Assembly (NCBI GenBank): GCA_016490735.1
Contig: JAEMWC010000074.1
Coordinates: 511,501 to 575,500 of the forward strand
Source of the DNA: Pachyseris speciosa
Lineage: Eukaryota > Cnidaria > Anthozoa > Scleractinia > Pachyseridae
Reading direction: 5' to 3'
Length of the DNA stretch: 64,000 nt
The translations under genes and the position numbers were made by a program. The first letter of the stretch is position 1. Each line of letters starts with the position of its first letter. Shown here piece after piece: positions 23,926-33,632 of this stretch. Under the pieces are notes generated by a model. That model worked only from the letters and a program-made list of their open reading frames with translations. It was not told the origin of the DNA and did no database searches.

Positions 23926-24321
23926 GTGATGTTATCGGGGCTCCTGTGGGATTCTGATGTTCACGGGAAATTCAATCTAATAATAAATAGGTTTGTGAAA
24001 ACGCTGTGACAGGAAAATAGGGCGGTAGGCTCCGAGTTATGGGCTCCTGATCGGGTAAAATCCTTTCCGGGACTTGTTACTTTTCCCGTCCTCGCAGTGA
24101 AATACCAAGGAGTGGGGGCTGAAATGTAACCGCTTTTGCTTTCATTCCCTGCATGGTGTAACGCGACGGGGAATTCTGAGTTGACGATTAACGTCAATCA
24201 TGTGCTACACGCAACTACCTTTAGGCGTATTGTGTCGTCTTTGAGGAAGGCGCATGTCCGCGTTCAAGATGGGCGCGACATTTTGAGCTCCGCCTTTCTT
24301 GACCTGAATAAGTCGTCTTTT

Positions 24322-24358
24322 TACCCGGGCTGCGCGCGTCTCGCGCGGCGCCCGGGTC
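24322..24358. repeat. GC-rich hairpin
   Basis: ACCCGGGCTGCGCGCG and CGCGCGGCGCCCGGGT can pair across a short loop, in otherwise AT-rich DNA. Confidence 0.6.
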
Positions 24359-24429
24359 ATAAACTACCGACGGTTCTTCTTTTTCGTCGTCGAGTATCAT
24401 CCACAAATGGCACTTCCGGCGTTTCTGCG

Positions 24430-24960
24430 CAAGCGCTAACTATTTTTAACAACAGTGATGCGTGTTGTCACGTATGGGAAAATGTCGATTCATCTTGTGG
24501 CTTTTGAAGTCTGAACAAACAATATGTTAAGAGAAGTGTCTATGCGAATGTTTGGAAGTTCAACGGCGAGAAGAAAGTTTTTAACATGAGTAAACTTAAC
24601 GGCAGATGGACTGCCGTGTTTCCCCGTGTCTGCTTCAGTAGACAGCGGGTGGTCTCTAATTTTGGCGACGGATTGTGGGGGCACGTGCGCGACGCGAGGG
24701 GAGCGCCAAAAATTAGAGACTACAGACAAAGGGAGTTTGACCTTTCACGGCCGAGTGATTCGAGTGTAAATCTCATATCAACAGCAAGAATGATGCCTGT
24801 TGTCACGTATCGGAAAACGTCGATTCACCTTGTGTCTTTGAAGTCTGAACAACTAATATGTTAAGACAAGTGTCTATACGAATGTTTGCAAGTTCAACAG
24901 CGAGAAGAAAGCTTTTAACATGACCAAAATTTAACTCCAGATGGACTGCCGTGTTCCCGT
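24430..24960 (+). repeat. ~170-bp direct repeat pair enclosing a small fold-back element
   Basis: 'TGTTGTCACGTAT.GGAAAA.GTCGATTCA' through 'GGACTGCCGTGTT' at about 24454-24620 recurs at about 24798-24955. Between them, 24653-24720 is an inverted repeat (GTCTCTAATTTTGGCG/CGCCAAAAATTAGAGAC). Confidence 0.75.
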
Positions 24961-25164
24961 ATCCGCTCCATTGAGATGTACATTTTGTTGAATAACTCAA
25001 GTACGGGATATCACACACCCCTGAGACTTTGACAGGTAGTTTATTTACTATTTTGCCACAATATCTCAATTTCTGGACTTTAATTTTTGAATGATAAGCG
25101 ATTATATTTTACAAATGTACTAGCGTCCCTTGAAACTGTCAGAAACGTTGCTTTCTTATGTTTC

Positions 25165-25474
25165 AGTAGTATAGTGTTTGGGGTACGAAATCAATTGATT
25201 TCGTTTTCCCCAAACACTATACTACTCTTCTGGTCTCGTATTCTGGAATATATAGTTATTTAATTTGATGGAATATATAGTTATTTAATTTGATGGAATA
25301 TATAGTTATTTAATTTGATGGAATATATAGTTATTTAATTTGATGGAATCTATAGTTGCTCAATCTGATGGAACCAAGGTCAGCACACTTTTGAATTTAT
25401 GGTTCAATCTGATGGAATCTATAATGCGTGACTTTCTCGGAAAAACAGGAAATGAGTCATCGCCTATAGCTATT
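25165..25474 (+). repeat. Left terminal inverted repeat of the Polinton
   Basis: It begins with a 62-bp palindrome (25165-25226), then four tandem copies of a 25-bp unit (GGAATATATAGTTATTTAATTTGAT), degenerate copies ending in GATGGAACCAAGGTCAGCACAC, and ATGCGTGAC...CTCGGAAAAACAGGAAATGAG. Confidence 0.95.
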
Positions 25475-25535
25475 ATTTCTCACGTGGAACCATCCGATGG
25501 TTACATAAAAATAAAATATCACATAATATTATAGA

Positions 25536-26099
25536 ATGAGTTGTAATTCAGTAATCCACAATGAATTAAAGAATATGGGAGAATTGTCATGTTATTTTTG
25601 TGATCAGCTATTGGTCAAAGTTGTTAAAAGTGTGAAAGCACCTTGCTGTAATAATCAGAAAATGTTTAACGATGATGGTGAAAATGTTTGTCTAAATTGT
25701 GGTTCAGTCCACGGCTATGACTATTGCAAACAGTACGTTGACTTTCATAATAATATGTATAAAATAAAGCGAAAATCTGTATATCATCGGAAGTACCATA
25801 TTGAAAATGTGATAAATGGTATATGTCGTAAGAATGGACTTCAAATTTCTGTAAAAGATAAAGGCAAAATATTGAAAATATTCCAAGAGATAGACACTGT
25901 CCTTCCTTTGGTGAATAAGAATCGTAAAAGGATGATAAGTACGAAATTTATGCTTAAGCAAATATTTTTAATGCTTGATCTTCCATTTGATAAAATAATA
26001 GTTACTAGATCAAAAAAGACGCTTGGATTTTATGATCAATATTGGGTTGAGATTCTATTGTTGAGATTTGATAAGATTATTCGTATTATCAAGCAGTGA
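25536..26099 (+). CDS. VLTF3-like (poxvirus late transcription factor-like) protein
   Basis: 187 residues. An N-terminal zinc-binding part has CYFC (~19-22), APCC (~36-39) and VCLNCG (~51-56). The following 'YHRKYHIENVI', 'VNKNRKR' and 'LGFYDQYW' pattern matches my recollection of the A2L/VLTF3-like family, in which a zinc ribbon precedes a helical domain with an R/K-Y-H helix and a terminal 'hD.yW' motif. VLTF3 homologues direct late transcription in large DNA viruses and occur in some Polinton-like elements. It is the only leftmost gene on the plus strand and faces the minus-strand block. Frame intact; starts 10 bp after TATTATAG. Family call from memory of the motif order. Confidence 0.65.
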   Translation: MSCNSVIHNELKNMGELSCYFCDQLLVKVVKSVKAPCCNNQKMFNDDGENVCLNCGSVHGYDYCKQYVDFHNNMYKIKRKSVYHRKYHIENVINGICRKNGLQISVKDKGKILKIFQEIDTVLPLVNKNRKRMISTKFMLKQIFLMLDLPFDKIIVTRSKKTLGFYDQYWVEILLLRFDKIIRIIKQ

Positions 26100-26574
26100 A
26101 TTTTTCATCATATTTCTGTAGGTACTTATCAATAATTGGACTATTGTCAGTCACATAATCATCGATATTCTTCATTGAGATTTGTATACTTGAAGCATCA
26201 AAATCACCACTTCTCAACTTGTCTTTTATTGAATTGAGTAGATGTTGATAGTTTTGATAAGCATATGTGCAATTCTGGATTTTCAAATCTAGGTTTTTAT
26301 GCTTCATCCACCCTTGTATCAAAAGTGCTGCTGTACTGATGGCTACCAAACTAACACCACCTATTGCCACACTTGTGGCGAGACCCCCAGTTGCAAAGAT
26401 GATGGACAAGGAATTCCCCAGTAATTTCCATTTTTTGAACCGTTTAACAGCCTGTTTATGAGCCCAACACTTTCTGTGATATGTGTGGTAATAGGCTTTT
26501 AATTCATTTACCTGATCTTCTGTTAATTCACCTGAAATATGGTTCCAGCTGAATATGCTTTTTCGCTCTTTCAT
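26089..26574 (-). CDS. Two-transmembrane protein, SLATT-like
   Basis: 161 residues. A basic N-terminal half is followed by two hydrophobic segments (~52-73 and ~75-90; 'LSIIFATGGLATSVAIGG' and 'SLVAISTAALLIQGW') and a C-terminal soluble helical part with 'YAYQNYQHLLNSIKDKLRSG'. This resembles the two-TM plus helical layout of SLATT-type membrane effectors. It could instead be a virion membrane or host-membrane protein. Its 3' end overlaps the VLTF3-like gene by 11 bp, convergent. Frame intact. Confidence 0.5.
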   Translation of the reverse strand: MKERKSIFSWNHISGELTEDQVNELKAYYHTYHRKCWAHKQAVKRFKKWKLLGNSLSIIFATGGLATSVAIGGVSLVAISTAALLIQGWMKHKNLDLKIQNCTYAYQNYQHLLNSIKDKLRSGDFDASSIQISMKNIDDYVTDNSPIIDKYLQKYDEKFTA

Positions 26575-26583
26575 ACAATATGC

Positions 26584-27003
26584 TTATATAACGATTCTGT
26601 TCAACACACAGTACCACAAACCAGACAATTGTCCACTTAGAGGTGACAATTTGTTAAATTTCGTTGTCATGAAACGGGGGAAAGCATAAGAATATCCTCT
26701 GTCAAGTGAATGTTTGACGTAGAATCGACCGAAAGCATCATGTAATATTGCATGTGTTTGCAACACATTAATCCATCCAAGAGTATGCTCCAGCAAATGT
26801 GTCAGGCAACCATCACCATATCCAATTAATCCAATGTCTTCATGCTCCAAAAGGATATCTCTCACCTCAACATACTTGTTAAAATGTTTGTGATATAGAA
26901 ACTGATAAACCAAAGCTGATTTCAAAATCCTCTTGTCAACACCAGGGTTTTTCCGTTCGGCATCCCGAGTAAACCATCTCACATATCTAATTATTTTGTT
27001 CAT
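26584..27003 (-). CDS. Polinton hypothetical protein, 139 aa
   Basis: Not recognised. A compact soluble protein rich in His and aromatics ('HLLEHTLGWINVLQTHAILHDAFGRFYVKHSLDRGY'), which could suggest a metal site or an enzyme. Starts after ATATAATATAA on the minus strand and overlaps the end of the fibre gene by 17 bp, so the two are probably expressed together. Frame intact. Confidence 0.6.
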   Translation of the reverse strand: MNKIIRYVRWFTRDAERKNPGVDKRILKSALVYQFLYHKHFNKYVEVRDILLEHEDIGLIGYGDGCLTHLLEHTLGWINVLQTHAILHDAFGRFYVKHSLDRGYSYAFPRFMTTKFNKLSPLSGQLSGLWYCVLNRIVI

Positions 27004-28021
27004 TTATATTATATCGTTGGATTAAAATTTGATGATGATCTGAAATTGTTTTTTCGTCTAATATAGAATCCAAGTACACACAGAAAAAAATAACACTACC
27101 GTCAAGAGGTGCGATGGAGCTAGGATCCAAATCACCAAAAGTCATTTGCCGACTACCACTTCTGTTAGCCGCTGTAAAACTTCCAATATGTTTTTTATTC
27201 CAATAGATTTTACTTGTGTTTGTTTTTGGAGAAGATAAATTATCCCAGTGAACAGACAAGCAGTGCCAAACATTTATTTGACCCAAATCATTTACTGAAT
27301 AATCTGCTATTTTTCTGAAACTTTGTATAGATGCTGCTGAACCAAAATATACACAATTTGATTGATCAACACCACTTATAACTAAATTTGAACCATTGTA
27401 ATAGCTGACAAACTTATCATAACCTCTATTATCATGACCAAAAAGACCATTTTTCCATGGACTTCCACCTGTATTTGAATTTAATTTATAAACAATGAAG
27501 ATATTAACAGCATTATTATTTAAATTGATTTGACTTATCATTCTCTGTGATCCATCAAACTTCAAAAAATAACGTCCATTATGTTTCTCAGCCTTGGTAC
27601 AAACAGTGGGTCTTATGTTCAAAGTCGGTTGCGTTGCATTATTTTCTTCATTCGAGAGATCGTACAATGTTTCAACTTTTCTGTCTGCATTCATATCTAG
27701 AAAATTATTATTCGCTCTGTCGATTTGATAAGTACATTTAGAGTATAATCTGATGAATTCAGAAACCCACAAATCCAAAAAACTATCTCTGACAATATCT
27801 GAAACTTGTGATTTGATTACAACATGATCAGAATCATTGCCTGCTTTTACATTAGTCAAATGTTTGTTTCCAAGATCATAGTGACCATCTTGTGTTAATG
27901 TAAAACCATTTCCATTATCACCTTTAGGACCAATTGCACCAACATCACCTCTATCACCTTTTGGGCCTCTTTCACCAGTTCTTGTATTATCTTGATTTTG
28001 TGGAGAATTAAAAACTCCCAT
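26987..28021 (-). CDS. Collagen-like fibre protein with lectin-fold head
   Basis: 344 residues. About six Gly-X-Y triplets (~18-38; GERGPKGDRGDVGAIGPK) form a short collagen-like stalk. Then comes one tail-fibre repeat ('HYDLGNKHLTNV...DSDHVVIKSQV') and a ~250-residue C-terminal domain with the beta-sandwich pattern of LamG/concanavalin-type folds ('YFLKFDGSQRMI', 'NIFIVYKLN', 'VIFFCVYLDSILDEKTI'). Such proteins are trimeric attachment fibres, and the head probably binds glycans or another surface ligand; this is inference. Starts directly after TAATATTAT. Frame intact, unlike its neighbour. Confidence 0.8.
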   Translation of the reverse strand: MGVFNSPQNQDNTRTGERGPKGDRGDVGAIGPKGDNGNGFTLTQDGHYDLGNKHLTNVKAGNDSDHVVIKSQVSDIVRDSFLDLWVSEFIRLYSKCTYQIDRANNNFLDMNADRKVETLYDLSNEENNATQPTLNIRPTVCTKAEKHNGRYFLKFDGSQRMISQINLNNNAVNIFIVYKLNSNTGGSPWKNGLFGHDNRGYDKFVSYYNGSNLVISGVDQSNCVYFGSAASIQSFRKIADYSVNDLGQINVWHCLSVHWDNLSSPKTNTSKIYWNKKHIGSFTAANRSGSRQMTFGDLDPSSIAPLDGSVIFFCVYLDSILDEKTISDHHQILIQRYNINEQNN

Positions 28022-28037
28022 ATAATATTATTTTAGA

Positions 28038-31000
28038 TTAATTCATAATTACTTCAAGTGTGAATGCTGTATCAAATTCTCCACTATTGGGATGTGAATA
28101 ATCAATGATTAAATAGCCTCTCGATAATGATTTGTTGACGTTGACCGTTTTGATGTTTCTACTCATAGAAGAATGTCTGTATTCAAAAATTGTTGCTGGT
28201 AATGGCAAAGGCCTACCACCCTCAGCTTTTGTCTTGAAATAAAATATTCCGGGTTTTGTTCCTTGTATTACATACATATTCTTAATGTGAAAGTTATTGT
28301 TATGAATGACTAAAAAATCAGAGCCATTTATCAATACAGGCTTTAAAGCATTCTTATTATGTCCTTGTTTGGCTTTGACAGAGCAATTTAAATATTGTAT
28401 TTGACCGATTATTCCATTCCCATTCAAATTTAGATCACCTCCTAATTTCGGCCTGTAAAGAGCAAATCCACCCAAATCGAAAGCCGTTTCCATGGTTACA
28501 CCTGTAACGCTTGAACGAAATAGATTCAAACTATTATTATGAATTCTATGCCCATTCAGATTTAAATCACCACCAAGTTTAGCCTCTTTTATTAAATAGC
28601 TGTTCATATTAATATTATTTAGCATTGTCAATTCACCATTGTCTCCACCAAACAACCAATTTTCATTTTCTTTCACATCAAAACCATTCAAATCTAAATC
28701 AGTTTGTAATTGTATTTTTTCATTTACGATTTTATAAGCTTCAGTGAAGTCGTAAACACTTGATGGAACGTCTGCAGCTTCAAAATCAATACCATATGCA
28801 ACACAATGAACTTTGTACTTATTTGGATAAGTTGGATTAGCATTAATATGAATCGTTGCTGATGGTTTTTCAATCCATAATAAATATCTCGAATGATCTT
28901 CATTTCTGTTGTCAAATTTTCTCCCTACAGTTTTATGAATTGTGATTCCACCAGTTGCATTGAATGTTACACTACTAAGACTCATTCCTTCATAATCAGG
29001 AAATAGCCATTCAAGAATGAAAGTGTATTTTCCATCTTTTATTGTGTACATATTAAATCCAATTCTAGCTCTGTAAATATGATTAGCTTCTTTATTTAAG
29101 TCTATATCAATGACCTTTTTTGAAATCAAATGTGGTGAACGAGGTAAATTGACATATCCATTGACTTTCAAGCCATATTCAGTGCTAATTTCATCGATAT
29201 CATTCATCAAATATTTGAAAGCATTCTTTGGATGAGAAGCAGATGAAATATGACTTTTTTCTAATTGATCTAAATTTACGGCATCGGTTTTATTTGTTCC
29301 TTCTTTTAAGTCAATGATTTTATGCCCTCCAAGTTTCATATCCGCTGCCATCGCATTTGTTCCATTCAATAATAAAGTGTTTGCTCTGATGGTTTGTGAA
29401 GCTCGATTTAAAACTCTAAAGTTCACTGCATCAGTTTCATTCACCACGTCCGCTAAATTTGTTATTTTATTATTATTCATGTCAATATAGTCTGAAGTAT
29501 GAATCTGGCCAACATTCTCCAAGTGTTTGTTTAAAAAATCATAACTTCCATCAGATGTAAATCCAATAATGTCTTTAGTTTTATCATCTACATAAAACTT
29601 GTTGGCAGCATCTGTGTTAGCAGTTGGTGTTGCACAGTTGATCACTTTGTTACCAGCAAGATTTAAATTAGCAGTCATTTCTTGTGTTCCATCTCGAAGT
29701 AGAGTTTGACCGATACTGCTTTTTGATGCGAGATTAGTGTCAATATATGATTTATTCACAAGATCTGCTGGTTGGTTTCCTATCCCATGACCTGTAATAA
29801 TAAACCCCCCAAAATCCTGATTGCCGGTCATTATAACACTTCCATCTTTTTAAGAAATTGAGAAACATCAATACCAGCAATTTCAGCATCAACATACTTT
29901 TTGTTCACAGCGTCTTGTGGGTTTGAGGGGTTATCCTGCAGGTTGATGATTTTGTTTAATTTCATGTCAACATTACTACCAAACGCAACATGGCCGTTTT
30001 CAATTTCATAAGCTGGGTCATGGAGAAAGTAAGACAAATTGGTATGATAGCCATAGGCCCCATAAACGATGATATGTGTTTTGGTGTTAGACGCAGGAGC
30101 TGTGCTGGAAAGTTCCACCTGTATTGTCGCTTGACCACCACTTCTTTTTTCTATCTGGAAAAGAATTTTAATATAACCATCAACGTGTGGAGTTCTAGTA
30201 AAAGCTTTTTGAAATGACAGTCCAGCGTCACGCATATTAATTGTTGGAAGGGTTAAACTGATTGCAGCACTTCTTGGATCTGATGGTGAGTAAAACTCAG
30301 TAACAAATGTGTACCGTCCATTACTCAATGATGAAACATCAAAACGAATTTTAGATGTAAAGTTGCCTCTTCGTTTGATGAAAAAAGACAATGACGACTT
30401 GTTTATGTGGTATGGTGATCTGTCAAAATTCTCAATTTGAAGGTTTTCCACACCACTGACTGCAGAAGACTTGGATATGTCTTTTAACAGAAAAGCGAAT
30501 GGATTTTTTTGTGCTCCAGATGCTGAAAAAACAAGGTCATCAACATACTTTTTGTTGGCAGAATCTTTATCAGAGTTTGGAGTCTCAACATTTGTTATTT
30601 TATTGTCACCCATGTCAAGATCACCAGTCATTGCAACACTTCCATCTTTTTTAAGAAATGGTGAAACATCAATGCCAGTAATTCCAGCAATTTCAGTATC
30701 AACATACCCCTTTGTAGCTGTATCATTGTTTGCTGTTGGCGCTGCTACATTAGTCAATTTGTTACCTCCAAGATTCAAATCAGAAGTCATTGCAACGCTT
30801 CCATCTTTTTTCACAAAGTTAGAATTAACATATGCTATATTCGCTTTATTATTCGTCAGATATATGGCAGCATCATCAACGTATTTTTTATTTGCACAGT
30901 CTTGTTGTAATATAGGGTATGCAACATTGACTATTCTACGAAAACTCATTTTAAGCTCACGATCAAATACAATTCTTCCTTCTTCTATTTCAAAAGCTGG

Positions 31001-31812
31001 GTCGTGAATATGTGATAAAATGATATTAGAAAATCCATAAACACCATAAACTATAACAATGTTTTTTATTATTTTGTAAATATGGTGAAATCAACAATAA
31101 CTCCATTGATGTGGAACCATGACTTGTTTTTTCAAGGAAGAATATTCTTTTGAGATAACCATCAACAAGATGAGTCTTTGGAAATGCTCTTTTTATTGAA
31201 TCCTTTCTTTCAATTAAATTAGATGACAGATTGTCGTCATCGACTGTTGCATTATTTGGGTTACCATCAGTATAAAACTCAACAACTAAAGTGTACTTTG
31301 AAACTTCCAATTGTGTCAGATCAAAACGAAGAACAGTTGTAAGACCAGCAGTAGGAATAACAAAAGACAAGGCTATTTTATTAAATGAGTAAGGGCTTTT
31401 GTCAAAATCTTCCAATGTCAGATTATTCGCATTTCTAAGAATAGTTGTTTTTGATATATCTTCAAGAAGAAATTTAAATGGATTAACACGTGTTCCTTCA
31501 ATTGATAAAACAGCATCATTAACATATCCCAAGTTAGTAGAATCATAATGATTTACTGGATCACCAACATTTGTCAAACGTTTATTTTCAATATCATAAT
31601 TGCCATCTTGTGTTAATCTAAATCCATCACCTGTTTCACCTTTATTACCTTTGAAACCAAATGGACCTCTATCACCTTTATCACCTTTTGGACCTCTTTC
31701 ACCTCTATCACCTTTTTCACCTTTGGGACCAATTGGACCAGCTGGGCCTCTTTCACCAGTACCAGTTTTTGTTTTATCTTGATCTTGTAGAGAATTTAAA
31801 AACTCCCATTAT
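28038..31812 (-). pseudogene. Large phage-type fibre array, split into three frames
   Basis: Three consecutive minus-strand frames (31812-31026, 30949-29831, 29831-28038) form one fibre-like product on comparison of their repeated modules. A collagen-like start (GERGPAGP..., 31800-31640) precedes repeats of the phage tail-fibre type: 'LNLGGNKLTNV..PT.N.DTA..GYVD' alternating with jelly-roll-like blocks ('NPFKFLLEDISKT...SPYSFNKIALSF'). Breaks: one extra A in the first codons (~31798, compared with the intact fibre start at 28021), a shift in a 6-A run near 31065, and a 5-A run at ~29848 where the paralogous copy at 30649 has six. The last ends one frame exactly where the next opens at 29831. 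Order and strand suggest co-transcription with the fibre at 28021. Confidence 0.78.
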
Positions 31813-31826
31813 ATCATCTTGTTAGA

Positions 31827-32069
31827 TTAATCTTCTTCATCACTGCTTTCATCTTCCAAGAATTCAGGTGGTATGGTTTCATAGATGACAGGTAGTCTCT
31901 TATTGTTTTTCAATACTTTTTGTGTCCTCCTGTTTACTTCCATTTTGATTTTTTCAGCGATTTCAAATGGTGTTTCAACATCAGAAGGTTTGATTGAAGT
32001 TAATTTTTCGATTCTTTCTGTTTTTGGATTCTCCTGTTTTTCAACATCTTGGAAATTATTGATTGCCAT
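31827..32069 (-). CDS. Small charged protein with acidic tail, 80 aa
   Basis: Not recognised. Lys/Glu-rich, helical, with an acidic C-terminus (EDESSDEED). It lies between the ATPase and fibre genes, 16 bp from the ATPase stop, and begins after TAATATTAT. Could be a capsid cement or scaffold-like peptide; no family assigned. Confidence 0.65.
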   Translation of the reverse strand: MAINNFQDVEKQENPKTERIEKLTSIKPSDVETPFEIAEKIKMEVNRRTQKVLKNNKRLPVIYETIPPEFLEDESSDEED

Positions 32070-32085
32070 ATAATATTAGATTAGA

Positions 32086-32724
32086 TTAAACTGCACCATA
32101 AAAATTTCTCTTGATTGTTTTCATCGGCTTGTCAACATAACAGAAGGAATATGGTTTCTTGGTTGCTTCAATGTATTTCTTCTTGTCGATTCCAAGTTCT
32201 TGTGCAATCAAGTTCCTTTCTCTTGAGGATGGGAAATCATAAAGGCAGAAGTGACTGCAATTGAGTCTGATTGATTTTGGACAGCCATAGAATGATTGTG
32301 TGAGATATATGACTGAACAGTTCTTGTGTCTCCCCTGAATGAAATAGCTGATTATCTGATCTTGTTTCTTGTCAGTCACGAAATCATCAAAAACAACCAA
32401 TCGCTGCAAATCTGTGTCTTTTATTTGTTCAACTGGCAATATCTCTTCTTGACTGCAAACCAAGGCAGGATATCCAATGTGACTGCTTATTTCATCCATT
32501 ACTTTCCGAAGATATTGATATTTGTCTTGATCTAAATTTTTTGCATAAAGATGTATCTGATCATAATAAACCAATGGTTCCATAATCAGATGCATGAACA
32601 ATGTTGTCTTTCCAGATCCAGAATTACCAGCTAATAACATTCTAAATGTATCTTTTGGCATATACGGATACAACTGTCTGAATGAATTCTTTAAACCCTG
32701 AATATCATAATTAGGGATTTCCAT
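32086..32724 (-). CDS. Genome-packaging ATPase (FtsK/HerA, A32-like)
   Basis: 212 residues, the usual Polinton length. Walker A GNSGSGKTT at 33-41; Walker B LVVFDDF at ~109-115; the sensor region 'CSVIYLTQSFYG' follows as in A32-type ATPases. It should pump DNA into the preformed capsid. Starts after AACAT on the minus strand, head-to-head with the plus-strand virion genes across a 36-bp gap. Frame intact. Confidence 0.93.
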   Translation of the reverse strand: MEIPNYDIQGLKNSFRQLYPYMPKDTFRMLLAGNSGSGKTTLFMHLIMEPLVYYDQIHLYAKNLDQDKYQYLRKVMDEISSHIGYPALVCSQEEILPVEQIKDTDLQRLVVFDDFVTDKKQDQIISYFIQGRHKNCSVIYLTQSFYGCPKSIRLNCSHFCLYDFPSSRERNLIAQELGIDKKKYIEATKKPYSFCYVDKPMKTIKRNFYGAV

Positions 32725-32760
32725 ATGTTAATAGTTTAGATTAGTCTAACACAATTGTAT
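32725..32760. promoter_or_regulatory. Divergent promoter between minus- and plus-strand virion genes
   Basis: The 36-bp AT-rich gap contains TAGATTAGTCTAA (a small palindrome) and TATATG at the plus-strand start. 'TCTAA' and 'TATATG' recur just upstream of many other genes in the element (see findings). Confidence 0.5.
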
Positions 32761-33626
32761 ATGGATATAGAACGAATGAAAAGGCTTCTTAAAAGTGGAA
32801 TTGAAGCTGGAAACAAAACAAGAGAAGTTCGTGATGTTATCAAGACTTATGAATACAGAAAACAGGATGCATATGATACAACATCAGAATTGCTGAAACC
32901 CTCTATTGATGTCCAGAAGAGTGTAAAAGAAAGTGTCGACAAAAAACAGGATGAAGTCATTGAACAGTTGAAAAAAAATAAAAAAGCCTTAACATCTGGT
33001 TTTGAAGATCTTATGCTATTAAACACGTTACCTGAATCAGTACCTTTGAAAACAACATTACCAATTGATTACAAACCTAAAATGATGACTGAAACAGAAC
33101 CAAAGTATAAGTCAAATCTTGACAAAGGTTTCTCACTTGATGAGGTTAAGGTATTACAGGAATATTAATTGTCTCCTCCAACAACAATTTTAAACAGGAT
33201 AATGGATGGTACAATCGACATCGATGAGTATAAAAGAAATATTGGTGAAATAACCAAAGATGTTGGAAGAAAAAAAGCTCATCTATCAACAACCAAAACA
33301 AATAGGGATAAAAACAAAGAAAAGATATATCAATTGACTCAAAGGATCAAATTATTGCAAAAGTACCGAAAAGAATCGATACTGTTGAGGAAGGTGCATC
33401 AACTATTGGTTCAGGCATGGGAAGGAGAAGAGGTGCAATGGGTTCAAGGGATGCATTTTTGGGTGACATGCTTTCAAGACTACAGTTACTTGGTGGATCT
33501 ATTTCAGCCGGCAACAACAGCAAAAATGTTCAAAATGAATTCACAAAAATATTGCATACATTGAACAGACTGGGAATCCTGAAAACCGGTGAGCTAAATA
33601 AAATAATGATGAAATATCTAATGTAA
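32761..33626 (+). pseudogene. Coiled-coil minor virion protein, interrupted
   Basis: The likely start is ATG 32761 in TATATGG. The first part (to 33168) is a helical Lys/Glu-rich protein ending at TAA 33166-33168. The same frame continues immediately ('PPTTILNRIMDGTIDIDEY'), so this looks like a nonsense change. At about 33368 a short A-run shifts the frame to the one ending at 33626 ('SAGNNSKNVQNEFTKILHTLNRLG'). In Polintons a helical protein of unknown function commonly sits between the ATPase and penton genes. Product unknown. Confidence 0.65.
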
Positions 33627-33632
33627 AAGTAT

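Noticed and set aside
25240..25350. CRISPR-like array of 25-bp units
   Set aside because: The units are contiguous with no spacers, are mirrored in the right terminal repeat, and the genome is eukaryotic.
29831..29860. Certain programmed ribosomal frameshift site
   Set aside because: An A-run with overlapping frames is suggestive, but the same kind of indel recurs at other runs and this run is one base shorter than its paralogue, so decay or sequencing error is at least as likely.
31600..31782. Pro/Leu/Ser repeat ORF on the plus strand
   Set aside because: Antisense of the collagen-like Gly-X-Y repeats of the fibre gene.
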